A stretch of DNA of 64,000 bases from the NCBI GenBank assembly GCA_030019335.1, contig JASEET010000002.1:62001-126000 (forward strand), in the 5' to 3' direction. Below the pieces are notes generated by a model, which saw only the letters and a program-made list of their open reading frames with translations, made no database searches and had not been told where the DNA came from. The position numbers and the translations under genes were made by a program. This document shows positions 9,948 to 18,224 of the stretch, one piece after another. This stretch comes from Candidatus Bathyarchaeia archaeon. GTDB lineage: Archaea > Thermoproteota > Bathyarchaeia > Bathyarchaeales > Bathycorpusculaceae. Position 1 is the first letter of the stretch, and the number at the start of each line of letters is the position of its first letter.

Positions 9948-10121
9948 TTACTCTTCCTCCCAATAATAATGGGTCTTTATGAAAACTGCTAGAATGCCAA
10001 AAATTATTGCAAGCAACGCATGACCCCAATAAGCGTACCAGCCACCGAATAAATATGCAATGACTGGAACTAAAATAATGCAGACAACCATGATTATTAA
10101 TAAACAGTGAATTTTGTTCAT
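9948..10121 (-). CDS. Small two-TM membrane protein paired with the symporter
   Basis: 57-aa ORF beginning MNKIHCLLIIMVVCIILVPV and ending HYYWEEE. Two hydrophobic segments (residues ~6-24 and ~29-49) are separated by FGGWYAYWGH. Its stop TAA (9950-9948) directly abuts the ATG of the symporter, giving strong translational coupling. Small proteins of this type (YhdT-like, DUF3311-like) commonly accompany SSS transporters; I do not assign a specific family. The upstream GAAGGGCGACTGCG may serve as its ribosome binding site. Confidence 0.75.
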   Translation of the reverse strand: MNKIHCLLIIMVVCIILVPVIAYLFGGWYAYWGHALLAIIFGILAVFIKTHYYWEEE

Positions 10122-10319
10122 CGCAGTCGCCCTTCAAAGCGTCATACTTTAACTACTTAACTCTTTAAAATAATAATCCTTGTTTGCTCAATTCTTATTG
10201 GTAGATTCGAGATGAGAGTTAACATTGTGCGAATGTTTAGATGACCCATGAAACTGGAAAACCTTTTTAACAAAACAATCGACTAAATAGTTCTCTGCTT
10301 AAAAAAGGTGAATGATTTG

Positions 10320-11183
10320 GTGGAAGTTAGGAAGATTGCGGTTCTGGGTGCAGGCTTAATGGGACACGGAATCGCCCAAGTTGCTGCCCAAGTTGGGAAA
10401 TATGAAGTCAGTGTCCGAGATGTGGAGCAAAGATTCCTTGACGGAGGCATGGGGATGATGCGTGAAAGCCTTCAGCGATTCCTCAGTAAGGGAAAGATAA
10501 CTGAGGCTGAAATGAATGAAACTTTAGCGAGAATTCATCCAACACTTGACCTTAAAGAGGCTGTTTCTAACGCTGACTTGATAATTGAGGCTGTACCCGA
10601 AAACGTCGATTTGAAGAAAGCGATCTACCGCGAGGTAGACGGTTTGGCACCTGCACACGCTATAATTGCCTCCAACACATCCTCCATTAGCATCACGGAA
10701 CTCGCTTCAGCGACCAACAGACCAGAAAAGGTTTGTGGAATGCACTTCTTTAACCCACCGCAGCTGATGAAGCTCGTTGAAGTCATTAAAGGAGCAAAAA
10801 CTTCAGATGAAACCCTACAAACAGTTTTAGACGTATCGCATAAAATGGGCAAGGAAACGGTTCTTGTGAAAAAGGATTGTCCCGGTTTTATTGTGAACCG
10901 CATACTTATTCCAGCATTAAACGAGGCAGCAGCTTTATACTGGGAGGGCATCGCCGACAGAGAAGACATAGACAAGGCCATAAAGCTTGGATTGAACTGG
11001 CCTATGGGACCACTTATGCTTATAGACTATATTGGAGCAGACACAACGTTGGCGATTGCAGAGGTTCTGATGAGGGAGGTAGACCCGAAGTTTCATCCAT
11101 CTCCAGGGCTGAAGCAGATGGTTAAAGCGCGGCTTCTTGGAAGAAAAACTGGGAAGGGATTCTACGATTGGACGCAAAAATAG
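10320..11183 (+). CDS. hbd: 3-hydroxyacyl-CoA (3-hydroxybutyryl-CoA) dehydrogenase
   Basis: About 287 aa, single-function length. Rossmann motif VLGAGLMGHGIAQVAA, catalytic region SNTSSISITELA and MHFFNPPQLMKLVEV (active-site His), then the C-terminal dimerisation domain ending GRKTGKGFYDWTQK. It interconverts 3-hydroxyacyl-CoA and 3-oxoacyl-CoA with NAD(P). The frame opens at GTG 10308, but GTG 10320 (V-E-V-R-K-I-A-V-L-G) is preferred since GGTG lies ~9 bases upstream. Enoyl-CoA hydratase follows after 14 bases, so the two act in sequence: enoyl-CoA to 3-hydroxyacyl-CoA to 3-oxoacyl-CoA. Confidence 0.9.
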   Translation: MEVRKIAVLGAGLMGHGIAQVAAQVGKYEVSVRDVEQRFLDGGMGMMRESLQRFLSKGKITEAEMNETLARIHPTLDLKEAVSNADLIIEAVPENVDLKKAIYREVDGLAPAHAIIASNTSSISITELASATNRPEKVCGMHFFNPPQLMKLVEVIKGAKTSDETLQTVLDVSHKMGKETVLVKKDCPGFIVNRILIPALNEAAALYWEGIADREDIDKAIKLGLNWPMGPLMLIDYIGADTTLAIAEVLMREVDPKFHPSPGLKQMVKARLLGRKTGKGFYDWTQK

Positions 11184-11197
11184 GAGGAAAAGCGAAA

Positions 11198-11980
11198 ATG
11201 GAGTTTAAATACATAATTTACGAGAAAAGTGAAGGAATAGCCACAATCACGCTGAACCGTCCAGAAGCGTTAAACGCCTTCAACAAAGAAGTCGTAGATG
11301 AAGTTTTGCATGCTTTAGAAGATGTTAAAAGCGATGGAAACGTACGCGTAATCGTATTAACAGGAGCTGGCGAGAAGGCATTTTCTGCTGGTGCGGACAT
11401 AAAAGCCATGAAAGGAATGAACGCTCTAAAAGCAAGAGAACTTTCACTCATGGGTGAAAAGCTCTGCAACGCCGTAGAGAACTTGGAGAAACCCGTCATA
11501 GCCGCCATAAACGGTTATGCCTTAGGCGGCGGTTTAGAAGTAGTCATGGCATGCGACATACGCATAGCCTCGGAAAACGCACGCATGGGACAAACAGAAA
11601 TCAACATCGGGTTAATTCCAGGATGGGGTGGAACCCAAAGACTTACACGCTTAATAGGAAAAACAAAGGCGAAAGAGCTTGTTTTCACTGGAAAAATGAT
11701 TGACGCAAAGACTGCAGAGCAACTAGGCTTAGTGAACATGGTTGTTCCGGCAGACAAGTTTAGAGAAAACGTGCGACAATTCGCTGCAGAACTGGCATCT
11801 AAAGCTCCAGTAGCCCTTAAAGTGGCTAAAGCCTTAATCAATAAAGGTGCAGACATGAGTTTGGATGCTGCAATATCCCTAGAACGTGAAGGCTTCGGCG
11901 TTGTTGCCTCTACAGAGGACCTGCAAGAAGGTGTTTCAGCCTTCATGGAAAAGCGAAAACCAATGTTTAAAGGCAAATAA
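11198..11980 (+). CDS. Enoyl-CoA hydratase/crotonase
   Basis: 260 aa from ATG 11198, which has GGAGG at 11183-11187; the frame itself opens earlier at 11168 without such a site. Crotonase fold: oxyanion-hole motifs AFSAGADIKAM and ALGGGLEVVMACD, plus TEINIGLIPGWGGTQRL. Both catalytic Glu positions of true hydratases (the Glu in GGGLE and in TEINIG) are present, favouring enoyl-CoA hydration over another crotonase activity. It is co-transcribed with the dehydrogenase at 10320. With the acyl-CoA dehydrogenase at 5622 it covers three of the four beta-oxidation steps; no thiolase is in the window. Confidence 0.88.
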   Translation: MEFKYIIYEKSEGIATITLNRPEALNAFNKEVVDEVLHALEDVKSDGNVRVIVLTGAGEKAFSAGADIKAMKGMNALKARELSLMGEKLCNAVENLEKPVIAAINGYALGGGLEVVMACDIRIASENARMGQTEINIGLIPGWGGTQRLTRLIGKTKAKELVFTGKMIDAKTAEQLGLVNMVVPADKFRENVRQFAAELASKAPVALKVAKALINKGADMSLDAAISLEREGFGVVASTEDLQEGVSAFMEKRKPMFKGK

Positions 11981-12096
11981 GCAAAAGCATTAATTCCGCG
12001 CTTCTTAAAACTTTCATTGTATAGAATAAACCCTCTCATCTAAATTCTTAGCGAACGACTCTAAAATTACTTATAAAAGAATAGAGCTGGGAAAAC

Positions 12097-13542
12097 TCAA
12101 TAATCGCCTAGTTCTTTTTTGAATGCTTCACACAGGTTTCTTCCCCAATTATCGATAGCTTCCAACTTTCCAAGGAAGAACCTGAGCACTGGTGGTTCAT
12201 ATACAAATTTTAACCCTTTTATTAAATCTCTGTGGTTATATAACCAATTTATTCTGTCAATTGCGTATTCAATGTGTGATATTGTATAAACTCTTCTTGG
12301 GAGTGCAATTCTTGTGAGTTCCAAATCCGCAAAGACCTCATTTCCTTCTTTATCTCTTTCCATTGAAATGGTTCCTCTTTCCATGCCCCTAATCCCTGAC
12401 GCTATGTAAAGCGCAGCGGTCAGAGCTCCTGCTGGATACTGTGATTGAGGAATATGGGGCAAAAACTTCATCGCATCCAAATGACAAGCTAATCCACCTG
12501 GCGGTGTAACCACCGGAATCCCGGTTTCAACAAGCCTCTTAACAAAATACTTTATCTGCTCTATCGCGCAACCAGCAAGATCAGGATCAACCATTTCTCG
12601 CATCCCAACAGCCATAGCAGCAACTTCTCTCTGGGACATGCCACCATATGTAAAGAAGCCCTCATACACTGGAAGCCAAGGTTGTATCTTTTCAAATAGT
12701 TCTTTGTTGTTTGTCGCTATACAACCGCCTCTAACGCATGTGTTTTTCCTTCCACTCATATAAAACAGGTCCGCCAGACTACACATTTCTTTAACTATTT
12801 CTGCCACAGTCTTGTTTTCATACCCTTTTTCTCGCTGTCTTATAAGATAGGCGTTTTCACAAATTAGACTTCCATCCAATACCAAAGGAATCTGGTATTC
12901 GTTGCAAATCTGCTTGATCTCTTTCAAATTTTTCATGGAAAAAGGCTGTCCACCGAGCAAGTTAGTTGTCGCCTCCATACGAACAAAGGGTATCTTTTCT
13001 TTACCATATTTTTTAATAGTATCTTTCAACTTTTGCGGATCCATATTACCCTTGAAGGGAAAAGTGTTTTCTGTCTTTAGTGCTTCATCAGTGTAAATTT
13101 CTAAGCATTCCGCGCCCCCAGTCAGTTCAATATGCACTTTAGTGGTAGTAAAATGATAGTTTGTAGGAACCACGTCACCTGCTTTAGCGAATACTTTCGA
13201 TATTAGGTGTTCTGCTGCCCTTCCTTGGTGAACATTCATTACGTATTTATACCCTAAAACATCTCTTACTGCATCAGCAAACTCATAAAAAGTCATACTA
13301 CCAGCATAAGCATCGTCGACTTTCATCATGGCAGCGAATTGGTTGTCACTCATGGCATTTGTGCCGCTGTCAGTAAGCATATCAAGAAACATGTCCTTGG
13401 TTTTAAGCTGGAATGTATTGTAACCAGCCTCTTCTATAGCCTTAAGCCGATGTTCCACTGGTGGCAACCAAATTTTTTGCACCATCCGCGCTTTATGCAT
13501 CTCAATGGGTATTTCTTTACCAGAAGACAATTTTATGGACAT
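12097..13542 (-). CDS. tpl: Tyrosine phenol-lyase-like PLP beta-eliminating lyase
   Basis: 481 aa of the tryptophanase/tyrosine phenol-lyase family: L-Tyr to phenol, pyruvate and ammonia, or L-Trp to indole. Visible features: SGTNAMSDNQFAAMM then DDAYAGS (the proton-donor Tyr loop), the PLP-lysine segment MSGRKNTCVRGGCIA (second basic residue Lys, as in SGKK of known lyases), and LTRIALPRRVYTISH. At the selectivity position GIRGMERGTIS carries Arg, as in tyrosine phenol-lyases (tryptophanases have Ile), favouring tyrosine. The usual GGH motif is GGLACHLDA here, so that His is replaced by Leu. It is divergent from iorAB. Tryptophan or another beta-substituted substrate remains possible. Confidence 0.8.
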   Translation of the reverse strand: MSIKLSSGKEIPIEMHKARMVQKIWLPPVEHRLKAIEEAGYNTFQLKTKDMFLDMLTDSGTNAMSDNQFAAMMKVDDAYAGSMTFYEFADAVRDVLGYKYVMNVHQGRAAEHLISKVFAKAGDVVPTNYHFTTTKVHIELTGGAECLEIYTDEALKTENTFPFKGNMDPQKLKDTIKKYGKEKIPFVRMEATTNLLGGQPFSMKNLKEIKQICNEYQIPLVLDGSLICENAYLIRQREKGYENKTVAEIVKEMCSLADLFYMSGRKNTCVRGGCIATNNKELFEKIQPWLPVYEGFFTYGGMSQREVAAMAVGMREMVDPDLAGCAIEQIKYFVKRLVETGIPVVTPPGGLACHLDAMKFLPHIPQSQYPAGALTAALYIASGIRGMERGTISMERDKEGNEVFADLELTRIALPRRVYTISHIEYAIDRINWLYNHRDLIKGLKFVYEPPVLRFFLGKLEAIDNWGRNLCEAFKKELGDY

Positions 13543-13581
13543 TACACAAACCCCATGAATGTTGCTGTTATCGGATACGCG

Positions 13582-13592
13582 TTTTAATATTT
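13582..13592 (-). promoter_or_regulatory. TATA-like box for the tyrosine phenol-lyase gene
   Basis: The minus strand reads AAATATTAAAAC about 40-50 bases before the ATG at 13542, the usual archaeal TATA placement for a short leader. It sits in the 157-bp divergent spacer shared with iorA. Confidence 0.45.
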
Positions 13593-13643
13593 CTTTCGGT
13601 CATAGCTCACTTTATTGAATATTGTTTCGATTTTTGACCAAAA

Positions 13644-13650
13644 CTTATAT
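13644..13650 (+). promoter_or_regulatory. TATA-like box for iorAB
   Basis: ACTTATATG lies 50 bases before the iorA start, giving a predicted transcript start near 13672. GGGAG at 13686-13690 is the likely ribosome binding site. The shared spacer would allow joint control of both aromatic amino acid genes. Confidence 0.45.
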
Positions 13651-13699
13651 GTGAAGGACTAGAGATGAAAGTTTTCTCCAAGATTGGGAGAGAAGTTTA

Positions 13700-15583
13700 T
13701 TGCCTGATTCACATGTGCTGTTAAAAGACAGCCCTGGAAAACATGTGCTTCTACTTGGTAATGAAGCCATCGCTAGGGGAATTTTAGAAGCTGGCATAAG
13801 CGTAGTTACAACATATCCAGGTACACCAGCATCTGAAATAGGTGACTCTATCTCGGCAATCGCAGCTGAAGCTGGTTTATACATGGAATATTCCACCAAT
13901 GAAATTGTCGCTGTGGAGGTCGCCGCTGGAGCTGCAAACTGTGGAATCAGAGCCCTAACGGCTATGAAGCACGTTGGGTTAAATGTGGCTTCGGATTTGG
14001 TTATGACATTGGCTTATGCTGGTGTAAGAGGCGGCTTTGTTATAGTTACTGCGGATGACCCAGAATGCTATAGTTCACAAAACGAGCAAGACAACCGCTT
14101 TTATGCTTTACTTTCAAATCTGCCATGCCTAGAACCTTCCAATTCTCAAGAAGCAAAAGACATGACAATTTCAGCGATTGAAATCTCTGAAAAACTAGAA
14201 TTACCAGTACTGTTAAGAACTACAACGCGTATAGGCCACACTCGCGGACCAGTAGCATATAGCAGACTTACAAAACCAAATTTGAAGGGCAAGTTCATCA
14301 GAGACGTAAAACGTTTAGTAATGATTCCAGCGAACTCCAGACCAAAGCACCCCGTGCTTTTGAAAAGTTTGGAGAAGGCTAAAGAAATCAGCGAAAAATC
14401 ACCCTACAACAGGGTTATGCATGAAGGGAAAAACAAAGAGTTCGGTGTAATTTCCTCGAGTTCAGCTTATAACTACACAGTTGAAGCAGCAGATTTGTTA
14501 GGCTTAGATGTTAGCATTCTGAAGCTTGGCATGACGCATCCGCTTCCGGAAAAAATGATTGGGAAATTTCTGAAAAGACATGAAAAAATCATTATTGTTG
14601 AAGAACTCGAACCTTACTTGGAAATGCAGATCAAAGCCATAGCCAAGGATTATGCGCCGAACGTTAAAATATATGGAAAAATGAATAAGCCATATTTCCC
14701 AAGGGAAGGCGAGCTTTCAACCCGCACGGTTGCAACAGGTTTAGCCAAGATAACTAGTAAAAAATTGCCAATAAACTTCAGAAAGATTGATGAAAGATAC
14801 GCTGAGATTGCCAAGGATTTGCCGCCGAGACCACCAATATTGTGTGCTGGATGCCCACATAGAGCATCCTTCTATGTTATAAAAAAAGTTGCAGGCGAAA
14901 AAGCGGTCTTTCCAACCGATATAGGTTGTTATGCTCTAGGAATTGCTCCGCCGTTAAATGTTGGCGACATAATGATATGCATGGGCGCGAGCATAGGCAC
15001 TGCCCAAGGAATAGGCAAGGTAACAAGCGCAGACACCATCGCAATAATTGGAGACTCAACATTTTTCCACGCAGGAATCCCTGGACTTATAAATGCTGTT
15101 TATAACAATCACAAAATCATTGTAGCCGTTTTAGATAATCTCACAACAGCGATGACTGGACATCAACCACATCCAGGAACCGGTATAACTGGCATGCATA
15201 ACCCAACAGAGAAAATACTCATTGAAAACGTTGCTGAAGGGTGCGGTGTAAAATATGTCAAGGTGGTTGACCCCTTCAAAATTAAAGAAGCCGAAGCAAC
15301 TTTAAAGGAGGCTCTGCAATACCCCGGACCTTCGGTCATAGTTTTTCGGGCGCCATGCGCCTTAATGGTGGTTAGAGAGAGAAGACGTAAAGGCGCAGAA
15401 ATAGTGGCTTGCAAGATTACCAACAAATGCATAAATTGCATGGCTTGCATTAAGCTGTTGGGTTGTCCAGCCTTAATCGTTGAAGAGGGAACAGTTAGCA
15501 TTAACGAAACCCTTTGCGTAGCATGTGGATTATGCGCTTCAGTCTGCCCTTACGACGCCATAGAATGTCCTGAAGAGGATTAG
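13700..15583 (+). CDS. iorA: Indolepyruvate ferredoxin oxidoreductase, alpha subunit
   Basis: 627 aa, the usual length. It converts aryl pyruvates (from Trp, Tyr, Phe) with CoA to arylacetyl-CoA and CO2, reducing ferredoxin. N-terminal pyrimidine-binding domain (TTYPGTPASEIGDSI, MKHVGLNVASDLVMTLAYAG), middle domain, TPP domain (GCPHRASFYVIKK, IGDSTFFHAGIPGLINAVYN), and two C-terminal 4Fe-4S clusters: CINCMACIKLLGCP and CVACGLCASVCP. The start is TTG 13700. It pairs with iorB 15 bases downstream. The product arylacetyl-CoA could be turned into ATP by an ADP-forming synthetase; none is visible here. Confidence 0.93.
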   Translation: MPDSHVLLKDSPGKHVLLLGNEAIARGILEAGISVVTTYPGTPASEIGDSISAIAAEAGLYMEYSTNEIVAVEVAAGAANCGIRALTAMKHVGLNVASDLVMTLAYAGVRGGFVIVTADDPECYSSQNEQDNRFYALLSNLPCLEPSNSQEAKDMTISAIEISEKLELPVLLRTTTRIGHTRGPVAYSRLTKPNLKGKFIRDVKRLVMIPANSRPKHPVLLKSLEKAKEISEKSPYNRVMHEGKNKEFGVISSSSAYNYTVEAADLLGLDVSILKLGMTHPLPEKMIGKFLKRHEKIIIVEELEPYLEMQIKAIAKDYAPNVKIYGKMNKPYFPREGELSTRTVATGLAKITSKKLPINFRKIDERYAEIAKDLPPRPPILCAGCPHRASFYVIKKVAGEKAVFPTDIGCYALGIAPPLNVGDIMICMGASIGTAQGIGKVTSADTIAIIGDSTFFHAGIPGLINAVYNNHKIIVAVLDNLTTAMTGHQPHPGTGITGMHNPTEKILIENVAEGCGVKYVKVVDPFKIKEAEATLKEALQYPGPSVIVFRAPCALMVVRERRRKGAEIVACKITNKCINCMACIKLLGCPALIVEEGTVSINETLCVACGLCASVCPYDAIECPEED

Positions 15584-15598
15584 AGGAGAGATTGGGCT

Positions 15599-16210
15599 AT
15601 GGAAGAAATCAATATCGTTTTGGCTGGTGTTGGTGGACAAGGCATACTTTTGGCAGCAGAAATTTTAGGCACAGCCGCCCTCAAAGAGGGATTAAATGTT
15701 CGAGTGAGCGAAATCCATGGAATGGCTCAACGTGGTGGAGCAGTAATTTCCAACGTGAGAATCGGAGAAAAAGTTTTAGCACCAACGGCTTTGGAAGGAA
15801 AAGCAGATATGCTCTTAGGATTTGAACCATTAGAAACCTTGAGGAATCTGAAATTCGCTTCAGAAAAGACTCTTATTTTGATGAATAATGAGGCTATTCC
15901 TCCACCAGGATTAACAACCAAAATGATGAACTATCCAAGCCTAGGGGAAATAACTGAAAAAATCCGTGCTTTTACGAAGAATGTTGTTGTTCTGGAGGCG
16001 GCAAAATTGGCTGAGGAAGCTGGAAGCATCCTAACTCGGAACATTGTTTTGATAGGTGGCTTAGTAGCCACTGGAAAAGTACCCGTCAAAATTGAGAGCT
16101 TAAAGGAAGCTATACGGGAGCTTGTTCCAGCGAGGTATTTGGACATGAACATGAAAGCGTTTGAGCTTGGCTACAAGTATGTTCAAAAGAAAACTAAACT
16201 TGCTTTTTAG
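15599..16210 (+). CDS. iorB: Indolepyruvate ferredoxin oxidoreductase, beta subunit
   Basis: 203 aa, the gamma-domain subunit of the 2-oxoacid oxidoreductase. N-terminal INIVLAGVGGQGILLAAEIL and the signature VSEIHGMAQRGGAV are typical of IorB. ATG 15599 follows GAGGAGAG. It forms the heterotetrameric cytoplasmic enzyme with IorA. Its last 17 bases overlap the tail of the convergent gene at 16194-16553. Confidence 0.92.
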   Translation: MEEINIVLAGVGGQGILLAAEILGTAALKEGLNVRVSEIHGMAQRGGAVISNVRIGEKVLAPTALEGKADMLLGFEPLETLRNLKFASEKTLILMNNEAIPPPGLTTKMMNYPSLGEITEKIRAFTKNVVVLEAAKLAEEAGSILTRNIVLIGGLVATGKVPVKIESLKEAIRELVPARYLDMNMKAFELGYKYVQKKTKLAF

Positions 16211-16553
16211 CCGTTGGATTTTCCTTTTCATTGTTTAAAATTGCTGCTAGCAAGCTTTTGAATATCTTCATGTCGGAAACGTTCACTATTGGAATTTGTA
16301 GACTCTTGTCAACCTCAAATATCCTTTCATACTTTGGAAACTCTGCATAGCACACATGACTTATTGGAAACTCCTTGTTTTTCATTTCATGTTCAAAGGA
16401 CTTCTCATAAACTTCCAAGCATAATATGTAGCCGTCCACCCAGTAAAGCCTATTCACTCCATAAGTTGCGGCACACCAAGCAATGTCACTAACTGAACGC
16501 TTATCCAAGCCTAAAATGCTAATTTTTCTGGTTGGAGCGATTTCCACTTCCAT
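16194..16553 (-). CDS. Hypothetical protein, 119 aa
   Basis: No family recognised. The protein (MEVEIAPTRKISILGLDKRS...) has alternating beta/helix character, WCAATYGVNRLYWVDGYILC in the centre and a Lys-rich end, with no signal peptide or TM segment. It lies 6 bases downstream of the XPF nuclease gene on the same strand and is probably co-transcribed with it. It overlaps iorB tail to tail by 17 bases. Codon pattern and tight spacing support a real gene. Confidence 0.65.
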   Translation of the reverse strand: MEVEIAPTRKISILGLDKRSVSDIAWCAATYGVNRLYWVDGYILCLEVYEKSFEHEMKNKEFPISHVCYAEFPKYERIFEVDKSLQIPIVNVSDMKIFKSLLAAILNNEKENPTAKKQV

Positions 16554-16559
16554 GCTTTT

Positions 16560-17267
16560 TCACCCTTTGAAAGGAGTGTTCAACACTTCTTTAACCTTAT
16601 TGCTTATTTTTGGTCCAAGTCCATAAACCGTTTTAGACCAATTGTCAACGTTTATTAGGGCATTCAATGGAGTTTGATAAGATTTAAGGATTGCTACGGC
16701 TTTTTCTCTTCCGACATTTGGTAGACTAGCTAAAAAGAATATTTGAGCATCAGATACGGTTTCAACCTTCTTAATTGGATGAACTATCGGAACTCTTTTT
16801 TCCACTATTTGTTCTTGACGGGCGGCTATGTAAAGGAAATCGATTGTTTCCTTGTATGATGTTGTGTTTATCATTGCTATCCCGTTTTTCGCTAGGTTGA
16901 ACATTGCTCCCCAAACTGATGCTGGCTGAATTCTGCTGAACTTGTAGATTATCGGCAGATAACCCTCTAAAAGAATTAACGCTTTTGGATAGACCTCTTT
17001 CAGCTTAAACAGTTGCTCGAAGAGGTAGCGACGTGTGAGCGTGTAGACAAAGTCTTGGACGGTTTTTCTCTCTACAGCACACTCGTCGGATAAAACGTAG
17101 TCGCCTTTTTCTAATGCTTCAATTTTGACGTTAACACCATGTTCCCTAAGCCCTTTAACGATTTTTGCGGCTGTGTTTGCTTCACGACTATCAACGATAA
17201 TTGTTGGCTCTTGCTCATCGCCTTTCTTTTCCTTTAAATACGGGAGTAAGGTTTCGGTTCCAGACAT
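16560..17267 (-). CDS. xpf: XPF/ERCC4-family structure-specific endonuclease
   Basis: About 235 aa: ERCC4 nuclease domain followed by a helix-hairpin-helix pair. Catalytic residues are visible as IIVDSRE, GDYVLSDECAVERKTVQDF (the ERKxxxD core) and a C-terminal HhH stretch (LASLPNVGREKAVAIL, YGLGPKISNKVKEVL). There is no helicase domain, i.e. the short crenarchaeal form rather than euryarchaeal Hef. It cuts branched or flap DNA, often with PCNA; no clear C-terminal PIP box is seen. The frame opens at 17354, but M30 at 17267 (MSGTETLL) fits the family start better, with GAGGGT upstream. Confidence 0.85.
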   Translation of the reverse strand: MSGTETLLPYLKEKKGDEQEPTIIVDSREANTAAKIVKGLREHGVNVKIEALEKGDYVLSDECAVERKTVQDFVYTLTRRYLFEQLFKLKEVYPKALILLEGYLPIIYKFSRIQPASVWGAMFNLAKNGIAMINTTSYKETIDFLYIAARQEQIVEKRVPIVHPIKKVETVSDAQIFFLASLPNVGREKAVAILKSYQTPLNALINVDNWSKTVYGLGPKISNKVKEVLNTPFKG

Positions 17268-17372
17268 ACCCTCAACTCTATATACTATGCGATTGTAACA
17301 TGAGAAAATACTTGCTTCCTTACTGATAAAACTTGAGCATAACACAAATTTCAAAAATGTGTTGATTTTATC

Positions 17373-17486
17373 TCAAACAAATTTGTTTTCCTTGGCTAAA
17401 GTAATTTTCGTATATGAAATTAAACGTCTATCTTTTTCCATTTCTTCACCACACTTAGGACACTTCTTGAGTTCACTTCCACTCAT
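17373..17486 (-). CDS. 37-aa single zinc-ribbon-half protein
   Basis: Short ORF MSGSELKKCPKCGEEMEKD... ending KENKFV. It has one CPKCG knuckle followed by a short beta-prone tail, like small stand-alone zinc-ribbon proteins of the CPKCGxEM(E/K) type. It lies ~100 bases upstream of the XPF start. With only one Cys pair it would need dimerisation to bind zinc fully. Confidence 0.45.
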   Translation of the reverse strand: MSGSELKKCPKCGEEMEKDRRLISYTKITLAKENKFV

Positions 17487-17696
17487 GACTATTCCTTCCT
17501 TTCAGTATTCTGATTAGCTCCTTTGGTTCTGCTATAACTTTTTCGCATTTTCTTCTATTAGAAGTCAAGCCATCCTTTCTTTTTTCTCTTTTTGCCAGCG
17601 TCCTTTCGCTTCTTTCTCCAAGTGCCGCATTTCGTTCTTTCTCATTCCTTTTCCCATTTTCCTTTCTTTACTTTAGGAGCCGGCATTCATAATCAC
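17487..17696 (-). other. 210-bp gap with a possible frame-broken basic ORF
   Basis: The minus strand is strikingly purine-rich. From ATG 17686 it reads MPAPKVKKGKWEKE then TGA; after a one-base shift the frame stays open to 17473 with Lys/Arg-rich sequence ending K-G-R-N-S-H-E-W-K. This could be a decayed or mis-sequenced ~70-aa basic protein. The evidence is weak. Confidence 0.25.
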
Positions 17697-18224
17697 CTAG
17701 AAAACCCAGTCACCACTCTTCTTTCTCTTTCGTTTCTTTTTATGCTCTTGCTTTGGCATATTTTTTATTTCTCGGTTTATTTGTTTCTCATTAAGTTCTT
17801 TGGATAAAGCAGTAACATATTGACGCTTAGATGGACCCAATCTAGTTTTGCTAAAGAACCCTTCCGATACTCTGCCCTTCACTCTGATTCTGTGATTTTT
17901 TGCGAGACACCTAAGTTCACGTAAACTCAACCTTTGCAAAAGCTTCTTGGTTTTCTCTTCTGATGTTTCGGGCAAACCAAGCTTCTTCCTAACCTGCTTT
18001 AGTGAAAGCGTTCTCATTGACCTGTTGCATGCAGAGCAGAGCAAAATAGCGTTCCTTAAAGTCAATTTTCCGCCCCTTGAATGAGCAATGTCATGACCAA
18101 TTTCAAAATTGAAAGGGTCAACCTTCACTCCGCAAACACGACATTTGCCCTTGTCTCTCTGATAGACCATTTTCTTCAGGGCTTTTCTCGGTGTGGGTCT
18201 TCTTTCTTCCTCATCCCACAACAA
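17697..18224 (-). CDS. HNH endonuclease-like protein with basic C-terminal extension
   Basis: 175 aa. The N-terminal HNH/zinc domain has CRVCG (residues ~28-32), IGHDIAHSRGGKLTLRNAILLC and SACN: two CxxC pairs, the His-His metal site and the Asn of the HNH core. A middle part (LSLRELRCLAKNHRIRVKG... KRQYVTALSKEL) resembles a SAP/Rho-N-like nucleic-acid-binding fold. The tail (KKKRKRKK) is very basic. Start TTG 18224. No modification or restriction partner is adjacent, so DNA repair, RNA-linked or selfish nuclease roles are all open. Confidence 0.75.
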   Translation of the reverse strand: MLWDEEERRPTPRKALKKMVYQRDKGKCRVCGVKVDPFNFEIGHDIAHSRGGKLTLRNAILLCSACNRSMRTLSLKQVRKKLGLPETSEEKTKKLLQRLSLRELRCLAKNHRIRVKGRVSEGFFSKTRLGPSKRQYVTALSKELNEKQINREIKNMPKQEHKKKRKRKKSGDWVF

